Assembly (NCBI GenBank): GCA_008973525.1
Contig: WACJ01000501.1
Coordinates: 620,001-684,000, forward strand
DNA: 64,000 nucleotides
Reading direction: 5' to 3'
Source: Stenopsyche tienmushanensis
Taxonomy: Eukaryota > Arthropoda > Insecta > Trichoptera > Stenopsychidae
Below, piece after piece: positions 1 through 12,364 of this stretch. A program made the position numbers and the translations under genes. The number at the start of each line of letters is the position of its first letter. Position 1 is the stretch's first letter. The notes below the pieces were generated by a model, which was given only the letters and a program-made list of their open reading frames with translations, was not told the origin of the DNA and did not search any database.

Positions 1-299
1 CTGGACTAACATTAGACATAGGATAGTTGCACCAATGTTTGTGTATCCTACATTCGTGGTATGCTGCGATATCCATTTGTATTAAAAAACAACAGTTTAA
101 AGCCAATGGTTTAATCGACCAACGTATATTGATGCGATCTCGGGTATCATAGTGCAGGGCCATCCAAATATGACGCCTAAATATTAGTACTGTATAATAC
201 TTATACATGATGTTTTTCCAAATTATGTAAGCCATTTTGTTTTAGTAGAAAGTAGTACAATTTTATTCATGGATAGGAATATATAACAATAATGCATTT

Positions 300-520
300 A
301 TTCTATCAAACTAACGAAGAAAACATTCGTTGTTTTCAAGCATAATGTTATTTGGCATGAAGCTCATTTCACAATGGATGTATTCGTGAATAAGCAAGCA
401 TTTTGAGCAAATGGAATCACTGGGTTCACATTTTTATTTGAAGATGGCCACGATTGAATCATATTGATGTCTATTTCCAGCAAGACTGCGCTATGTGTCA
501 CATTAAAGATCCAGGCGTCA
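300..520 (+). pseudogene. Tc3-like Tc1/mariner transposase relic (first-catalytic-Asp region)
   Basis: A broken fragment of a Tc1/mariner-superfamily transposase, the DDE enzyme that cuts and pastes its own element. From 347 the frame reads VIWHEAHFTMDVFVNKQAF, a stop, then ANGITGFTFLFEDGH. This matches the family's 'IFSDEAHF..GYVNKQN' block, with the usual Asp of S-D-E changed to His, followed by the 'GIIGPYFFE' block. After a frame change, DVYFQQDCAMCH at about 468-503 matches the second catalytic block (FQQDGATCH). About 60 residues between the blocks are missing. Stops at 404 and 455 and the frameshift make it non-functional. No terminal repeat was found, so the limits are those of recognisable protein similarity. 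The same family occurs at 8.1, 18.6, 34.6, 50.9 and 63 kb. Confidence 0.7.
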
Positions 521-3500
521 CATTGCATAAATCAGGATATCCAGGAAGAAATCATCAATTGATGATACTGAAGCGTTCTGGGAGAGATGGAATAAGTCGG
601 CACCCGGAACAGAGACAATACCCCGAGCACGTGCTAAATTACCGATGCAACATCTCGATGCACCCGTCCAAGATGCCATTGTGCTCTGTAACCGTTATAC
701 GTCGTGAGTTATTGTATGCACAAACAAAGTAAGTGAAAGTGATGTTGCCCGGAGAGGAAACAATGCTAATGCCACTAACCGGTTTGGATACAAGACTGGG
801 ATACCAGCATCGCGCTAATCGACTAGCGTTCCTACAACTGACGAGTACAATTCGCATTCCTCCCTCATTGCTGTTGCGATTTCCTCACCAATTTCTGCTG
901 CAACGACGCTAGCCACGTATGCTAAATCTCAATTAGAACTCAAATCTAGAACGATTCGCAACGAATTCTTCAAAATTGCACAATCGCAACACTCGACAAA
1001 GAGATACACTTTAAGATGCGGCCGTCCAAAGCGGCCGTTCATAAAAATCTACAAACTATCTACAAACATAGCACGTACTAGAAAGTTGTACTAATTGCTT
1101 TCTATATTCGATGACGGAAATCCTAACTTGCGTCTCGAAGATGAACGCTGTGTATGACATCGTTGACGCATTCAGAACAATACCGCTTTTACCTCGTTAT
1201 TAGATCTGTCATGATGGAATGACGCATTTAAACTTGCAAAGGTTAAAGCTTGTGTACCACATTCGGTCCAAAATTCATCGACCAAACCTTGACAATGCCG
1301 TGATTAATCTCTTAAAACTTCTTCGTCCGCAACAATGAAGGCGAAAATGCTATTATTTGAATTCAAAAGCGGATTTCCTTGGCTGCTTGTCTAATTATCA
1401 GAATCTAATATGTTAAGGCTGTAGCCTGAAGAAGTTAAAGGTTAATATGGAGGCCATCATCTTGGATATCCACATCGCAGAGATCGGCCGTAATATGACG
1501 ATGTAAACAGACACGATTGTATCATCGGGTCGCTTATTGTAGAGTTCATCGTGTACACTTTTGAGAAGTCGCTTTTACAGCAGGATTGATACTTGAACTT
1601 CAGACTTCAATACGAGAGGAACGGGAGTCGTTGAACTCTGGAGATATCGATAGCGACGAAGATATCGGCGGGAGGAAGACCGTGGCCCAGATAGATAATG
1701 GGAAATGATAATTTCAACTCTGCCAGCACATAGACTCGATTGAATGTGTGATATTTCAACCTTCAAAGCCGCTTCTAGATATGTCATCAATAAGGCAGAA
1801 CTCTTGGCTTTTATCTTTGCTGTTGACGATGTTGTATTTTGTAAATAAGCACACGATCGGACGAGCTGACATTTGCTTGGATTTTAGCGTGGAAGTGCGG
1901 AAAGACTTTCTTTTGTCACTTTTAAATGAGTGATTCACTCTAAAAATACAATAGATCCGCAACGTTAGCGCAAAATAATAAATATTTGCGAATATATCAA
2001 ACCATTAAGGGTTCTTAATTAAATTACCAACCCACATCTCTAACAACAACAAAATTACATAGTGTTTTGAATCAAATAATGATAACGAAAGTCACATTGC
2101 TACTAATTAATAATAGCATCCATATTAGCTAAATATTTAATACATTAACCCTTTGGTATCGGGAGAAATTTCGCAAGTTGTGTCGAAAACAGTGGAAGAT
2201 AAATTTTGATAATTTGATAATGTTATAAAGATATATATGTGTTAAGAACTATACTTGTTATTAAAATAGTAAAACCTTCAAGATTTATTTATGGTCACAA
2301 AAGTGGTGGCCCGATTCCAAAGTATTAAATATGAATGTAACAACCAAGATTTTACCATTTGACGATCTGGCGATTCAAAGAAGAAAGCAAGAAAGATTTC
2401 CTTGAATCAAAAAAAAACGAAGACTTAGTAAAGATGACTTTGTATGCAAATATCAAGAATTCATTGATTCCAGTCGAGAGACCTGTGCATAATTATGTCA
2501 CAGATGGAATGCTTGACGTTTGCATTCTTCGTGGAACCCTTCCATTTCCAAGAATATCATTTGAAAGAATTCCAAGTTGCATAAACTTCAGGTGAATTTT
2601 ACCGCGATAAAAATGCAAATAATATATTTGCATTCATACAAAATAAATTGCTTTAATTATTGCGGTCTTTGCAAGGTTTTACGCGCCATTTTCAATTTGA
2701 AAACAATGCATATCTATTATTTGAACGTATTCGATCGACGAACGAGTTATTCAATCTCGATTGTAGATCTTGCCGTCTAAATATATTGGTGATTTGGAGT
2801 GATTTTGTCAGAAAGATATGACAGAAAATATTCCATAACTTTTCTTGGGGTCTTCCAATCGGAAAATTCACAAAGCTACAAATAGAGGCTTATCAGCTGA
2901 GACAATAAAGTCAAGTCATATAAAATGGGTTCATTCAAACATAACGGTGTTCGGTTTATCTAGTACCGAACCGGTCATGATAAGGGGTGTGGTATGCCCT
3001 AACGGCCATCATCACAGAGTGAACTGTGTCAAACGATTACGCATTTCCGTTTTCAACCTTACATAGACTAAGTTTCCTTGTCAAAAATAGTTTTCAGGTC
3101 AATGGTTTCGGTCTGGAACAATGAGCATATTCTATGTATAAAGCCTCAAACTTGCAGCAACAATGCCCGAGGAAAATTTGGAAAATGGATGCAGTAAATG
3201 CATCAGGATATTGGCATCAATACGTTAAAATAACGGATTCGATTCTCAGGTGGTTCACGTGCAAACCAAAGTGCAGCTGTCTCTGCCACCAAAAAGTACA
3301 AGGTGCATTACGAAGAACTTCCATGCGAATGCTTCAAAAACACCTTTTTAAAAGCAATTTTTCAATACACAAACGCACTCCTTTCGGCTTGCGACTTTAA
3401 GGTTTCGCCCGATTCAAACGGCTCGAAAGCATAAGCGGTTTGAGTTTGTCGAAAATTGAATAAAATTATGATATTATTATACCTGAGAAAGTAAAATTGC

Positions 3501-4400
3501 GGAACCAGACGTATTCAAAACCGCTTCGCAAAGTCACGAGCACAAAACATGGGAAATTTCACACAATTTCGTAATAGTAACGAATGCAAATTTACAACTG
3601 GACCAGTGATTTTCAACCGTCGTACGAAATTACTCGTCGCAAAAACGCTCGGTGTGCAGAACGAAAAAGCGACGGACACAATCGAAAAGGTTGCTCAATA
3701 TCTGAAAATGTCATCAGAAAAAGCAGACCGAAGGCAGACCGAAGAAATACTCGAATAGAAAACACGACCGAGGAAACGATGACGGGGCAGATCTTCGATT
3801 CAGATGAAACGATGACAATCGGACGACGAAAAAATATGCGAGATTGGATGAAAATTTAAAAACCTGTCGACATATTGGCGATTCTCGAAGGATGCATTTT
3901 TGATTACTGTCTGTGCGAAATAAATACTTCCGAATTGCAAAACGTCAAAGAAAGAAAGTCGACGGACAGAGTTTTTGTTCGATTTGTTATTTTTTTTTTC
4001 GACGCGTTTTTCGTCGATCGAATGCAAATTTCAAGCGTTAAATTTGCACAAATATGATCAATCGTTGATCGCATAAATCCATAACGGAGTGATATTTAAG
4101 GATTTGTTTTTAATTTATGGATAATTGATACATTTTCCGGGACGGTTGAAAAACATTTTTGCCCATCCAAAATTGCCCAAAATTGAAATTGTAAATCATG
4201 TTTTAAAATGAAAGCAGTTTAAGGTTGTATTTTAAAAAGAGTGTGCTCCATATGTGATGTTATAATCCGATATTACGTAAAGTGAAAGTGATACAAATGT
4301 ATGAGAGTGCAAGATTTCCTTGAATACATTTTTATGCGATCGACCCTTTTTGCGTATGAGATTGATGGATTTCGTGGATTTTTTTGAACGGTGGTCGTTC
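521..4400. other. Unassigned AT-rich stretch
   Basis: I recognise no gene or repeat here. Short open frames (for example 2845-3066, 3134-3400 and 3549-3758) lack homology I can name and carry no coherent domain. Residues around 1110-1340 faintly recall the N-terminal region of a mariner transposase ('NPNLRLEDE', then 'HLNLQRLKLVYHI'), but the match is too weak to call. Confidence 0.5.
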
Positions 4401-4409
4401 ATTATGACA

Positions 4410-5560
4410 CTTCGGCGAGAATGCACATCGGGGCGTCGGCCGCGAAGGGTTAAAACGAGCGAAAGTCGAGTGGCACGGAGAGAATGTAACGGGGACTGCT
4501 TCTAACGCGGTTGTGTAACGAAAGTTCAAAGAACACGAGCGAGTGCAGGTTGCTGCATCTCGGGACGAAGGACGGTTCTTTTACCCACGGCTGACGTCAT
4601 GCTTCGGTCCGGGAAGGCCCGGCGCGCCTCCCGGAGCTGGTGTCCCGGCGGCGCCCTCAGTCGGGGCGTCCCCCGATAGGAGCACTTCCGCGACCACCGC
4701 AACACTACTACTCTACCACACTGGCGGTGACGTCTGCGCGAGTCGGAGAACCGACGAGAACAGTTCGTCCGACTTTCACTGTCGAAATTTCGGCTGCTTG
4801 CAGGCCAATGACCCAGCATTACCGTTTCGTACACAACGCCAGCAGCAGCGGCGTTCAAGCCTCGAGTCGGAGTCGAAGGTGCTTCGCCCGATTCGCATGT
4901 GTCCTCCCAAGGGAGATTTCTAAAAGCCAACCGCAAAGGGACAGCTCAATTTGAGACTATTCCCGGTCTAATCGCGTCCGGAAAATCGCCGCAGTAGCGA
5001 AACCCAAGAACGAAAGGAGATCCAGAGGAGCCGATTCTTCTCAAGATTCTACACGATCGGCTCCCATCCGAAGCCGAATGAAAAACGTCTCAAATCGAGA
5101 GAGTTTTCGAGGACTTCGTCGACATCGACTTAAAAGCCACTGCAAGTCAAAGGCAACGCTCGGCGGCCGCCGAGTGTCCCCCCTCCGGTGGAGCTGCGTT
5201 TTCACTTTTTCTCTGTCATGACCGAGCTGACGATAAATAAATATTCGGCTGACCTTCCCTCCCCCCGGCGGGCCGTGCGACGTCATCGAAGGAGGGGAAG
5301 TACCGTTACCGTTACCGCTGCCGCCGCCGACTAACCTACTGACTGCACCTGAGCGCTCCATCAGCCCCCGTTCGAAGGCTGTGCGACTGCATTCGTTAGA
5401 TTCAATTTCCATCTCGTTTCGATGCAACCGATCTTGGACGCAGTCTACCGGCGTTGCATAATGCACGCTCGCGAGCTCTTCGTCTCGCTGCACTTGTCGA
5501 AGAACCGCCCGACACCCGACCGACACTTTTGACCACTTTCGATCAAATTTGAGACCCGCC
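4410..5560. promoter_or_regulatory. CpG island, candidate promoter or first exon
   Basis: This 1.1-kb segment is rich in G+C and CpG against an AT-rich background. It holds a perfect palindromic CRE (TGACGTCA) at 4592-4599 and a related CGACGTCA near 5278. Overlapping open frames on both strands (126 residues at 4543-4923 plus; 161 residues at 5041-5526 minus) reflect the scarcity of AT-rich stops; neither resembles a known protein. The minus frame contains a glycine/asparagine-rich run. Inferred role: an unmethylated promoter or 5' exon. The direction of transcription cannot be decided. Confidence 0.45.
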
Positions 5561-5569
5561 TTGTATTAT

Positions 5570-6228
5570 AAAATCATCGATGACTTAGCACCTCATATTT
5601 CTATTCTTAATTGCGTAACCAAAGAATACAAAAATAATATTATTTTACCAATAAATACAATCTTAACACCAGGTTTACCGCAACAATGACATCAATTCAT
5701 GTCGTTTTTATCGGATTATTTACTAAATAGGTGCGATTTTTTATTATGCTCAAACAAAGTATCGGTTGTATATTAGGGGTACCGGATGAAAATTTCGTTA
5801 TTTAACCTTATTTAACAAATTTACATTAAAATTCGGAATAGAAATTTTGACTCAAAAAATAAGTCTCAAAATAGTGAAAATTGACAATACGCTTTTAAAT
5901 ATGCTTTATCATATTTCGTGTATAACCAAATTTGGATGCTTCTTTTTTTGGCGCGTTTTTTTAAATCTTTGGAACGTATCTCACGTGTAAAAATATGATC
6001 ATCATCATGACCCTATTTTTTTAAAATCGTGCCCATAAAAAAACTATATTTTTAATTACAAATTATAATCAGGTTTTATCATGTTTGCATTCGGGGTTTT
6101 CCATGGATCTTATCCTCGTATGTTCTCCATCTGTATGAAATTTAATTTCTGGTATTCCAGTGAAAGTAAATCTTGACAGTGAATCTGAAAATAGGGCTGA
6201 ATTTCTCATTTATTCGATAAGAACAAAT
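5570..6228. other. Unassigned AT-rich stretch
   Basis: No gene or repeat recognised; AT-rich with homopolymer runs. Confidence 0.5.
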
Positions 6229-6702
6229 TCCCGCGCCGGCGCGGGATTTCTGCAACCGTGAACGAACTGAAGATAAATATCTCTTTTTATTAATTTTTAT
6301 TGTTATGCATGAACATCGATATGAAATCATGTTACAGTAAATATCTCCACAATTTCTACAAATTCACTAAGAGCCTAAAAGCAAACGATGGATAATATGG
6401 GCAAATAAAGTAATAAAATTGCAGCAAATTGCTTTAAAAAATAGGCAATCCTCATTTGGATGGTTATTTGAATTGACGACAACTATTCGAAAAAAAATGT
6501 AAATATGTCATATTTGTCTAATTTTCGATTTTGAAAGCTAATGCTAAAGGAATAAGAACGCTTTTTTTGGTGACTGATTGAGACGAAATGCTGCAAATAA
6601 GTAGGTATATGCTTTGGGATCAAATATAATAATAAATACAATCCCACATGATTGAGAGACCGCAGGTTACTTCGATTGCAGAAATCCCGCACGGGTGCGG
6701 GA
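6229..6702. mobile_element. 474-bp element with palindromic terminal inverted repeats
   Basis: The two ends are inverted repeats of 27 bp with 24 matches. Each end is itself a hairpin: the left is the perfect palindrome TCCCGCGCCGGCGCGGGA (6229-6246), the right is TCCCGCACGGGTGCGGGA (6685-6702). Both are followed inwards by the same TTTCTGCAA block. The interior is AT-rich and encodes nothing I recognise. The size and structure are those of a miniature, non-autonomous DNA transposon. I see no convincing target-site duplication, so the superfamily is not assigned. The GC-rich ends contrast sharply with the AT-rich body. Confidence 0.6.
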
Positions 6703-7500
6703 CCGTATATTTTGGCGTACAAAAAATTCAACAACCATGACTGAGATAATCCAATCATGGGTGAAGAAGTGCCATCGTTCGCCGAGCATGACAGAAATAT
6801 GCAAATGTCCAGCAGTTGAAATAAATAAATATGGAGCAGGCGAAAGTGAAAGAGCCTCAAAAATTCTGCAGAAAAAATTGACTGATGGCTTTAAAAGACA
6901 GCGTGTCTCGATGGAACGATACAAAAGTCAGAGTGAATAGCATTCCTGTGCAAACATGACTTTTAATTTCTAATCGTCGTGAAATTTTCCAAGCGCCAAT
7001 AATTATTAAATGTAAGTTAATGTGTTACATCACTGTTGCATAATATGCATGATCATAATCGGGCGCGAAGAAGAAAGTTAATTTATCATGCAGTTGGAAT
7101 CGATTTTCTATTCAATTTTTTACATAAGCAGATTTAGCAGAATGTATCAAATGCGCGAAACGATAGAATGCGCTTTGGTTCGTTGCGAAATTGACGCAAG
7201 TGCATTTCGCATAAAATATACCGGGCGACATTTTTGCGAATTCTAGCGCCCGGGGCCGCATTCACTTGTTAGCGACGCGACTTCCTGGTGGAGTGCGTGT
7301 TTGGTGTTGCGTTTTGCAGACTTGTCTTGCACAACTCTGCAGATCTTGGCTGCAGCGCTCAATTGACCGCAAGATCAACAGCCTCGGCCGGTTGCATAAC
7401 AACGCTGACAGAGTGGATCCGATACCGATGGCGGTACAACTTTTTCCCACAGGATAGATGTTCTTTAATTTTGAAAATCCATTTCAACTATGTTATTCAG
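6703..7500. other. Unassigned stretch with a small GC-richer patch
   Basis: An 81-residue open frame on the plus strand (6695-6940) overlaps the end of the preceding element and resembles nothing known to me. A modest GC-rich patch lies at about 7200-7440. No gene assigned. Confidence 0.4.
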
Positions 7501-7698
7501 GATGGAGAAGACGAATCCATGTGGATTATGTCCATCAGTCAACAGATTAAGCGCTCAGTTGAAATAAGAACCAAACGCGCGGTAAGGCAAGAAACTCGGC
7601 GATTCGATAGCTGGAAGAAGACTGGACAAAATGATCAGCAAAAAATAAATGTGCGGGATGTAAATAAGGATATATTGATTAAATTATCATCGATATAA
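7501..7698 (+). CDS. Possible exon or unknown protein fragment, hypothetical
   Basis: An open frame follows an acceptor-like site (...ATTCAG|GATGGAG at 7500/7501) and ends at TAA 7696-7698. Its first residues are DGEDESMWIMSISQQIKRS; the rest is basic and polar (QETRRFDSWKKTGQ). A second short open run at 7865-7990 (acidic: QESPTEENDDEANLLEI) also follows an acceptor-like ATACAAG. The composition looks more protein-like than most frames here, but I recognise no domain and see no donor site linking the two. It could equally be part of an unrecognised transposon, since a Tc relic starts about 60 bp further on. Confidence 0.2.
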   Translation, partial: DGEDESMWIMSISQQIKRSVEIRTKRAVRQETRRFDSWKKTGQNDQQKINVRDVNKDILIKLSSI

Positions 7699-8049
7699 AG
7701 ACGTTATTCCGCTGAAGTGATGGCGAATACATTAACATCATAGAAAGTGATTCAATGGTATGATAACAATCGGTTCTTATGTCGCTCTCGAATCGCTTTC
7801 AAGGTATTATATATATATGAAATATTGAGGATTAAAAATGCATTTTATTTCTATTATATACAAGTTTATAGAAAGGAAACGCATTCGCAATGTAAATGTC
7901 GAGGATATTCAAGAATCACCGACGGAAGAAAATGATGATGAAGCAAATTTATTGGAAATCTGCGATAAACCAAAATCCAAAGCACGATAGTGCACTTGAA
8001 AAGTATGCATATCTATACATGTATGTATATGGTAAATCGTCATGGAATA

Positions 8050-8466
8050 TTATAATCATTGCATACCACGCATATCACGATGGATATTCAGTATGAGCGA
8101 TTTGAAAGCATGGTTATGTCGCGCAACTTGCGATGTCTTACGATTTGACGCCTTTAGACTTCTTCCTTTGGGATTATCTTAAATCGTAGATTTATGCATA
8201 CAAATAGCAAACAATTGATGTCTTAAAAGTCAACATAACGAACGCCATTCAGCAAATTCAGACAGATTTATGCGACAAAGTCATCAAAAATTTGAGCCCC
8301 CGAATACGTACCACCAAACAAATCCGCGTCGGATATTAGAACAATATTATATTTTATATTTAATGCCATAAAATATTATTGCAAATAAAATAAAAATTGA
8401 TTGAATATCTCATACGTAACTAATTTGATTTACATTTGAAGATTGAGCGTTCTTATTGAAAGACCC
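8050..8466 (+). pseudogene. Tc3-like Tc1/mariner relic, 3' end with terminal repeat
   Basis: The 3' third of a Tc3-like Tc1/mariner element. About 8066-8130 reads THITMDIQYERFESMVMSRN, matching the region just after the FQQDGATCH motif. After a frameshift the third catalytic block is recognisable (DLTPLDFF-like, 'LRFDAFRLLPLGLS' in the adjacent frame), followed by the family's C-terminal 'SRGGH'-like tail. Several stops and frame changes show it is dead. The right terminal repeat at about 8441-8466 ends GAGCGTTCTTATTGAAAGA, nearly identical to those at 35.1 and 51.7 kb. The 5' part is missing or unrecognisable. Confidence 0.7.
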
Positions 8467-9760
8467 AAATGATTGTTTTTTAATAACACAAAATGATCGA
8501 ATCGGGTGCAAATATATAGCAAGTTATTAAGCTTGACTTTGTGTAGATTTATTATGCATAGAAATGTAAGTTTATGCTGAAATTTGCTAATTTACATGAA
8601 ACGTCGTCGCCACGTTGGACTTATCAGCCGCAGCCTACTTTCTTCTTCAATCTGCTAATGTCCTTGTTCGCTTCTGTTCTGCATTTATTATACAACCGAA
8701 CATTTACCATTGAATGTAAGCAACCGCGAATGTTGTTAATTGCGAGAAAGTGACAGATTTTCTATTAAGCTTAATATATTTCGCTACAACTGCTTATGCT
8801 AAAAAAATCTTTAGATCGGAAAAATTGCAGATTTATCATATCTTTCCGGCGATGATTTTGTGTCAATGCAAAATTTAGTATACATGGGATAAATGAAAAG
8901 AAAGTTTGAGTCAAATTCGAAACTGTACCATTATAAATCCAATTATGGATCTTTTCAACGGCGATGGTGGCTTTGACCTAAATAAAATAATGAAGAAAAG
9001 AAGAAAACTCGACTGTCAGGAACTCCTGGATGTCAACAGATAAAAAGAGGGTCTTTTTTTATTCTACCAACCATAATCTCATTTAATTTGTAATTTTGTG
9101 ATACGTTTCGCTAGCGTATTTACGCCAATGCCGACACTCTTTGAACAGAATTTCGAAATACAGAATATTTTTGGTATTATATTGCAAAATATTATGAAAT
9201 ATGGAAGGAACTTGAACAATAAACAATAAATTGTGCATAGAAAATTTTGTGGTCAAAGATCACAAAGGAAGATGATCATCAACGGCGAAAAAGAATTAAC
9301 AGAATCTAATGTTATGTAACTATTTGAGAATTGTGTATTGATGGTTTTAACTAAGAACAATTTGTTGTGCTTTCACTTCAATCGTTTGCTAGTAACACTT
9401 TACGGTCGGGAACTTCGTTTTCGCACGATAGCAAAAATAACGCGGCTACGATCTGTACATAGTTAAAAATAAGGATTTATAGTCAAATATTTTCGCGTAT
9501 TTAAGATTCTTCGTGTTAGATAATAAAACAAATTTCGCTCAGCCTGTTTTTTAAGATAAACATATGCAAATTTCAAAAAAAAATAGGTGAATGAAGTGCC
9601 AAAACACCTAATGAGAAATTCATGTTAATTCTTGGTAAATTCAAGTTCGTTCCGATGCAATCGCAAATAAAAATAATTAAGAATAGTTCTTAACAGCAGT
9701 GGGCGCGAATAGGTCTAGAATTTCAAGTAAGAGTTTTTAGTGATCAAGGTGTACCGGTTA
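8467..9760. other. Unassigned AT-rich stretch
   Basis: No gene or repeat recognised. Confidence 0.5.
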
Positions 9761-9769
9761 AGTGAAATC

Positions 9770-10520
9770 TTGACCCGGTGATGATGACTAAATCGTCGGT
9801 ATCAGTTGCTCTTTATTGCGGCACTCGATTGCACACCAAGTTCTTTAACTATCATAACGAAAAGCGACGCTATCTGAGAACGCCGGAGCTTAAATTTATC
9901 GCGGCTTTCGCAACGTGCCAACGAACTCGCCTCGCTATCTCAACGCCATTTTATTGGGCGCCGCCATTTTTTTGTCCACCGATTTGGAAGAAGGCGCACC
10001 AGATAAGGTCGCCGGGGAGCCCGTGACCCATTGTGAAATTGGACGACTGCGACAGCCGATGATGATCGAATCGCTCGTATGCGCTGGCAAGTCCATCTGC
10101 AAAAGGTTGGCGACCTCAGGGCCTCATTTTTTGCGCCTCTAACGCAAGAGAAAGTGAGCGAAGCGGTTACGGCCGCTATGGGAACCCAGTTATTATGGTG
10201 TTATAGTGTCTAAGTCTGCGCCGGTAATGGGATTGTTGAATATCACGGTTGCACAATCCGCTCTTATATAACGGCCGACTGCTGCAAGATGCGCTCTACG
10301 AACCGTGTTGTGGACTCGGAAGGCATTGAACTGATCACGTATTCCATACATCCCGATTGCGACACAACCTAACCCAGACAGTTGGCCAACGTCGAGGATG
10401 CAAGTACCCCGGCGAACTTCGAGAGTGAACGGGCGACGATGGCAAACTTCATAATCCTTGAATGCGATAATTGTCCGGCGAAACTATGGCCTGAAACGTT
10501 CAATGCGATTTCATTGAACT
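9770..10520. promoter_or_regulatory. Moderately CpG-rich patch
   Basis: GC and CpG content rise above the surroundings between about 9770 and 10520. Two overlapping plus-strand open frames (82 and 75 residues) resemble nothing known to me. Possible weak regulatory or exon region. Confidence 0.2.
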
Positions 10521-10649
10521 ACTGATCGTAATTACACGCCTATGGGTACATCAATCCTTCAGTCGGTTACTAACACAATACGTGCGGGAAGCACATTAAC
10601 ATGTTCTCAGTCACCTAATGATTATAAGCGAGAAGCGTATATTTATGTA

Positions 10650-11472
10650 TTAGGTTGTCCCATTAGTTTCTTTCGCAAATGAACACAGATCTAATCATAG
10701 CCATGGTTGAAGAAAACCCGCGATATACTGTTCGCGAAATCATCTGTCAAAATATGTCCATAATCATCTGACAAAATTGGGCTACATCAATAGTTCAGAT
10801 GTGTGGCTTCCTCATGAACTGACTGACTCAAATAAACTTTTTTAAAGAGACTTGTCACTGGAGATGAAAGATGGATACTCTATGAGAATATCCAACGTAT
10901 ACGATCTCGGATCAAGGGTACATAAGCTTTAACTGTAGCTAAACCTGGCCTACATCCAAAATAAGTTTTGCTATGCATTTGGCGGGACTGGAAGGGGTAG
11001 TTTATTATGAGCCACTTCAGCAAGGTGAAACTATCAATTCAACAAAATATTGTTTCCAATTAGACAATCCAAAGGATGCAATTGCCAGAAAACGGCCAGA
11101 ATTAGCGAACAGACGAGGCGTTGTTTTTCATCGCGATAACGCCAGGCCTCATGTGTCTTTGCTCGTCAGAAATAAATTATTATCATTTGACTGGGATGTT
11201 TTACCTCATCCACTCTCCGGACATTGTCCCTTCAGATTATTATGTATTTCTTCCAATGAAAAATTCTTTACGTGGTAAAAATTTTAATTCAAAAATTTTG
11301 CCAAAAAACATGGGAAATTTTGGCAAGAAGGCATTATGAGGCTTCCGTAGACATGGAGAAAAGTAATAGAACAGAATGGATCGTATATTATTGAATAAAT
11401 TTTGATGTAATACAAATTATTGTTTATTTTTTTCTTAATATGAAAACGAAAGAAACTTATGAGACACCCTAA
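10650..11472 (+). mobile_element. mariner element, internally deleted, both ends preserved
   Basis: The element is bounded by TA dinucleotides at 10648-10649 and 11473-11474, the expected mariner target-site duplication. The left end is TTAGGTTGTCCCATTAGTTT; the right end, read inwards, is TTAGGGTGTCTCATAAGTTT. They differ at about three of the first 26 positions. At 823 bp it is clearly shorter than the usual 1.3 kb of intact mariners; the left inverted repeat runs almost directly into mid-N-terminal transposase sequence, so the 5' leader and the transposase start are deleted. Confidence 0.85.
10703..11340 (+). pseudogene. mariner transposase pseudogene
   Basis: Decayed DD34D mariner transposase. 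In order: helix-turn-helix remains MVEENPRYTVREIICQN (10703 on); a WLPHELTDSNKL linker-like segment near 10803-10840; the first catalytic block TGDERWILYENIQ (near 10855-10895); CIWRDWKG then, one frame over, GVVYYEPLQQGETINSTKY (10974-11050); the second catalytic block VVFHRDNARPH (Asp codon 11135-11137); and, after another frameshift, HSPDIVPSDYYVF (from about 11204) with the third Asp, then MKNSLRGKNFNSK. All three catalytic Asp blocks can be seen but in different frames, so no active enzyme can be made. It belongs to the Mos1-like group by the PELANRRGVVFHxDNARPH pattern. Confidence 0.85.
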
Positions 11473-11543
11473 TATTACGCGATATTTTTATCATATTAGT
11501 TGGCTTACTGAAACATCAACATGCATTTATATTATATAACACA

Positions 11544-11655
11544 TCACTCAATAAGTGTGCATGATTTTATTTAATTTTAAACAGTTTTCTTCTTCGTTTG
11601 AAAACATTTTTCCATCATTTCATCAAATAAAAAATCCTACGAACTTATTGAGTGA
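11544..11655. mobile_element. 112-bp mariner-derived miniature (inverted-repeat pair)
   Basis: The left end TCACTCAATAAGTGTGCATG (11544-11563) and the right end, read inwards, TCACTCAATAAGTTCGTAGG (from 11655) are inverted repeats starting TCACTCAATAAGT, a mariner-type terminus. Almost nothing remains between them. A matching single terminus (TCATTCAATAAGTTCGTAG) lies at 53085. It is a deletion derivative without coding capacity. Confidence 0.6.
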
Positions 11656-11659
11656 CAAA

Positions 11660-12360
11660 CTATAAAATATTAGGGTAACTCGAAAATATTCGCCAATATT
11701 AAGAGACACTTAAAACTGGGGAGTTTTAGATTCGTAGAGCACAACCTAAGAGGAAAAACCATTTAAAAATGCAGCCGAAGCATATTGTAGTGTAAAATAT
11801 TTATTTATGAGTGTTAAACGTAGTTTAAATTCAGTATAACAACTTTCCTATCTATATCTATGCTATTGGCGGAACACTTGTTGAGTATTATCTTTAGAAA
11901 AATATTCAGATATGTCGGTTTTATGTACGCGCTACGTTGAAAGATTGCCCCGCGTTAGACCCGCGCGAAGTGCCCCCGTCCGTAATGTGTTAAGTTGCAA
12001 TTTATTGCATTGCGTAAATGCATATAACATACTCATTCGTTATATTTCCATAAATTACGCTTATAAAAATGTTATCTAACCACAAAAATATCAGCAATAT
12101 TCTAAGAGACATCTTGGCTCTTGTTGAATGCTCCAAAATGATCCATAGATCTAAAACATGATCATGATAAAATCCTTTGTTCTTGATCAATTTCCTATTG
12201 TGGTTTCAAACACCGATAGTCATTAAATTAAAGTCTGATAGCCTGATTTTTCACCCATTGACCGTTAGTATTATTATAGTTTGTAGAATAACAATTTATC
12301 AAAATATTTATATGGAAATATTAACGACGCGAATGAAATACCTCATCATGAAAATGTACG
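11660..12360. other. Unassigned AT-rich stretch
   Basis: No gene or named repeat recognised. Confidence 0.5.
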
Positions 12361-12364
12361 TCAT

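Noticed and set aside
1110..1400. Possible mariner N-terminal relic (NPNLRLEDE, HLNLQRLKLVYHI)
   Set aside because: Short, in different frames, and no catalytic block or terminal repeat nearby.
4543..5526. Long open frames of 126 and 161 residues on opposite strands
   Set aside because: They overlap only GC-rich, stop-poor DNA, have biased composition and no recognisable domain; treated as CpG-island artefacts.
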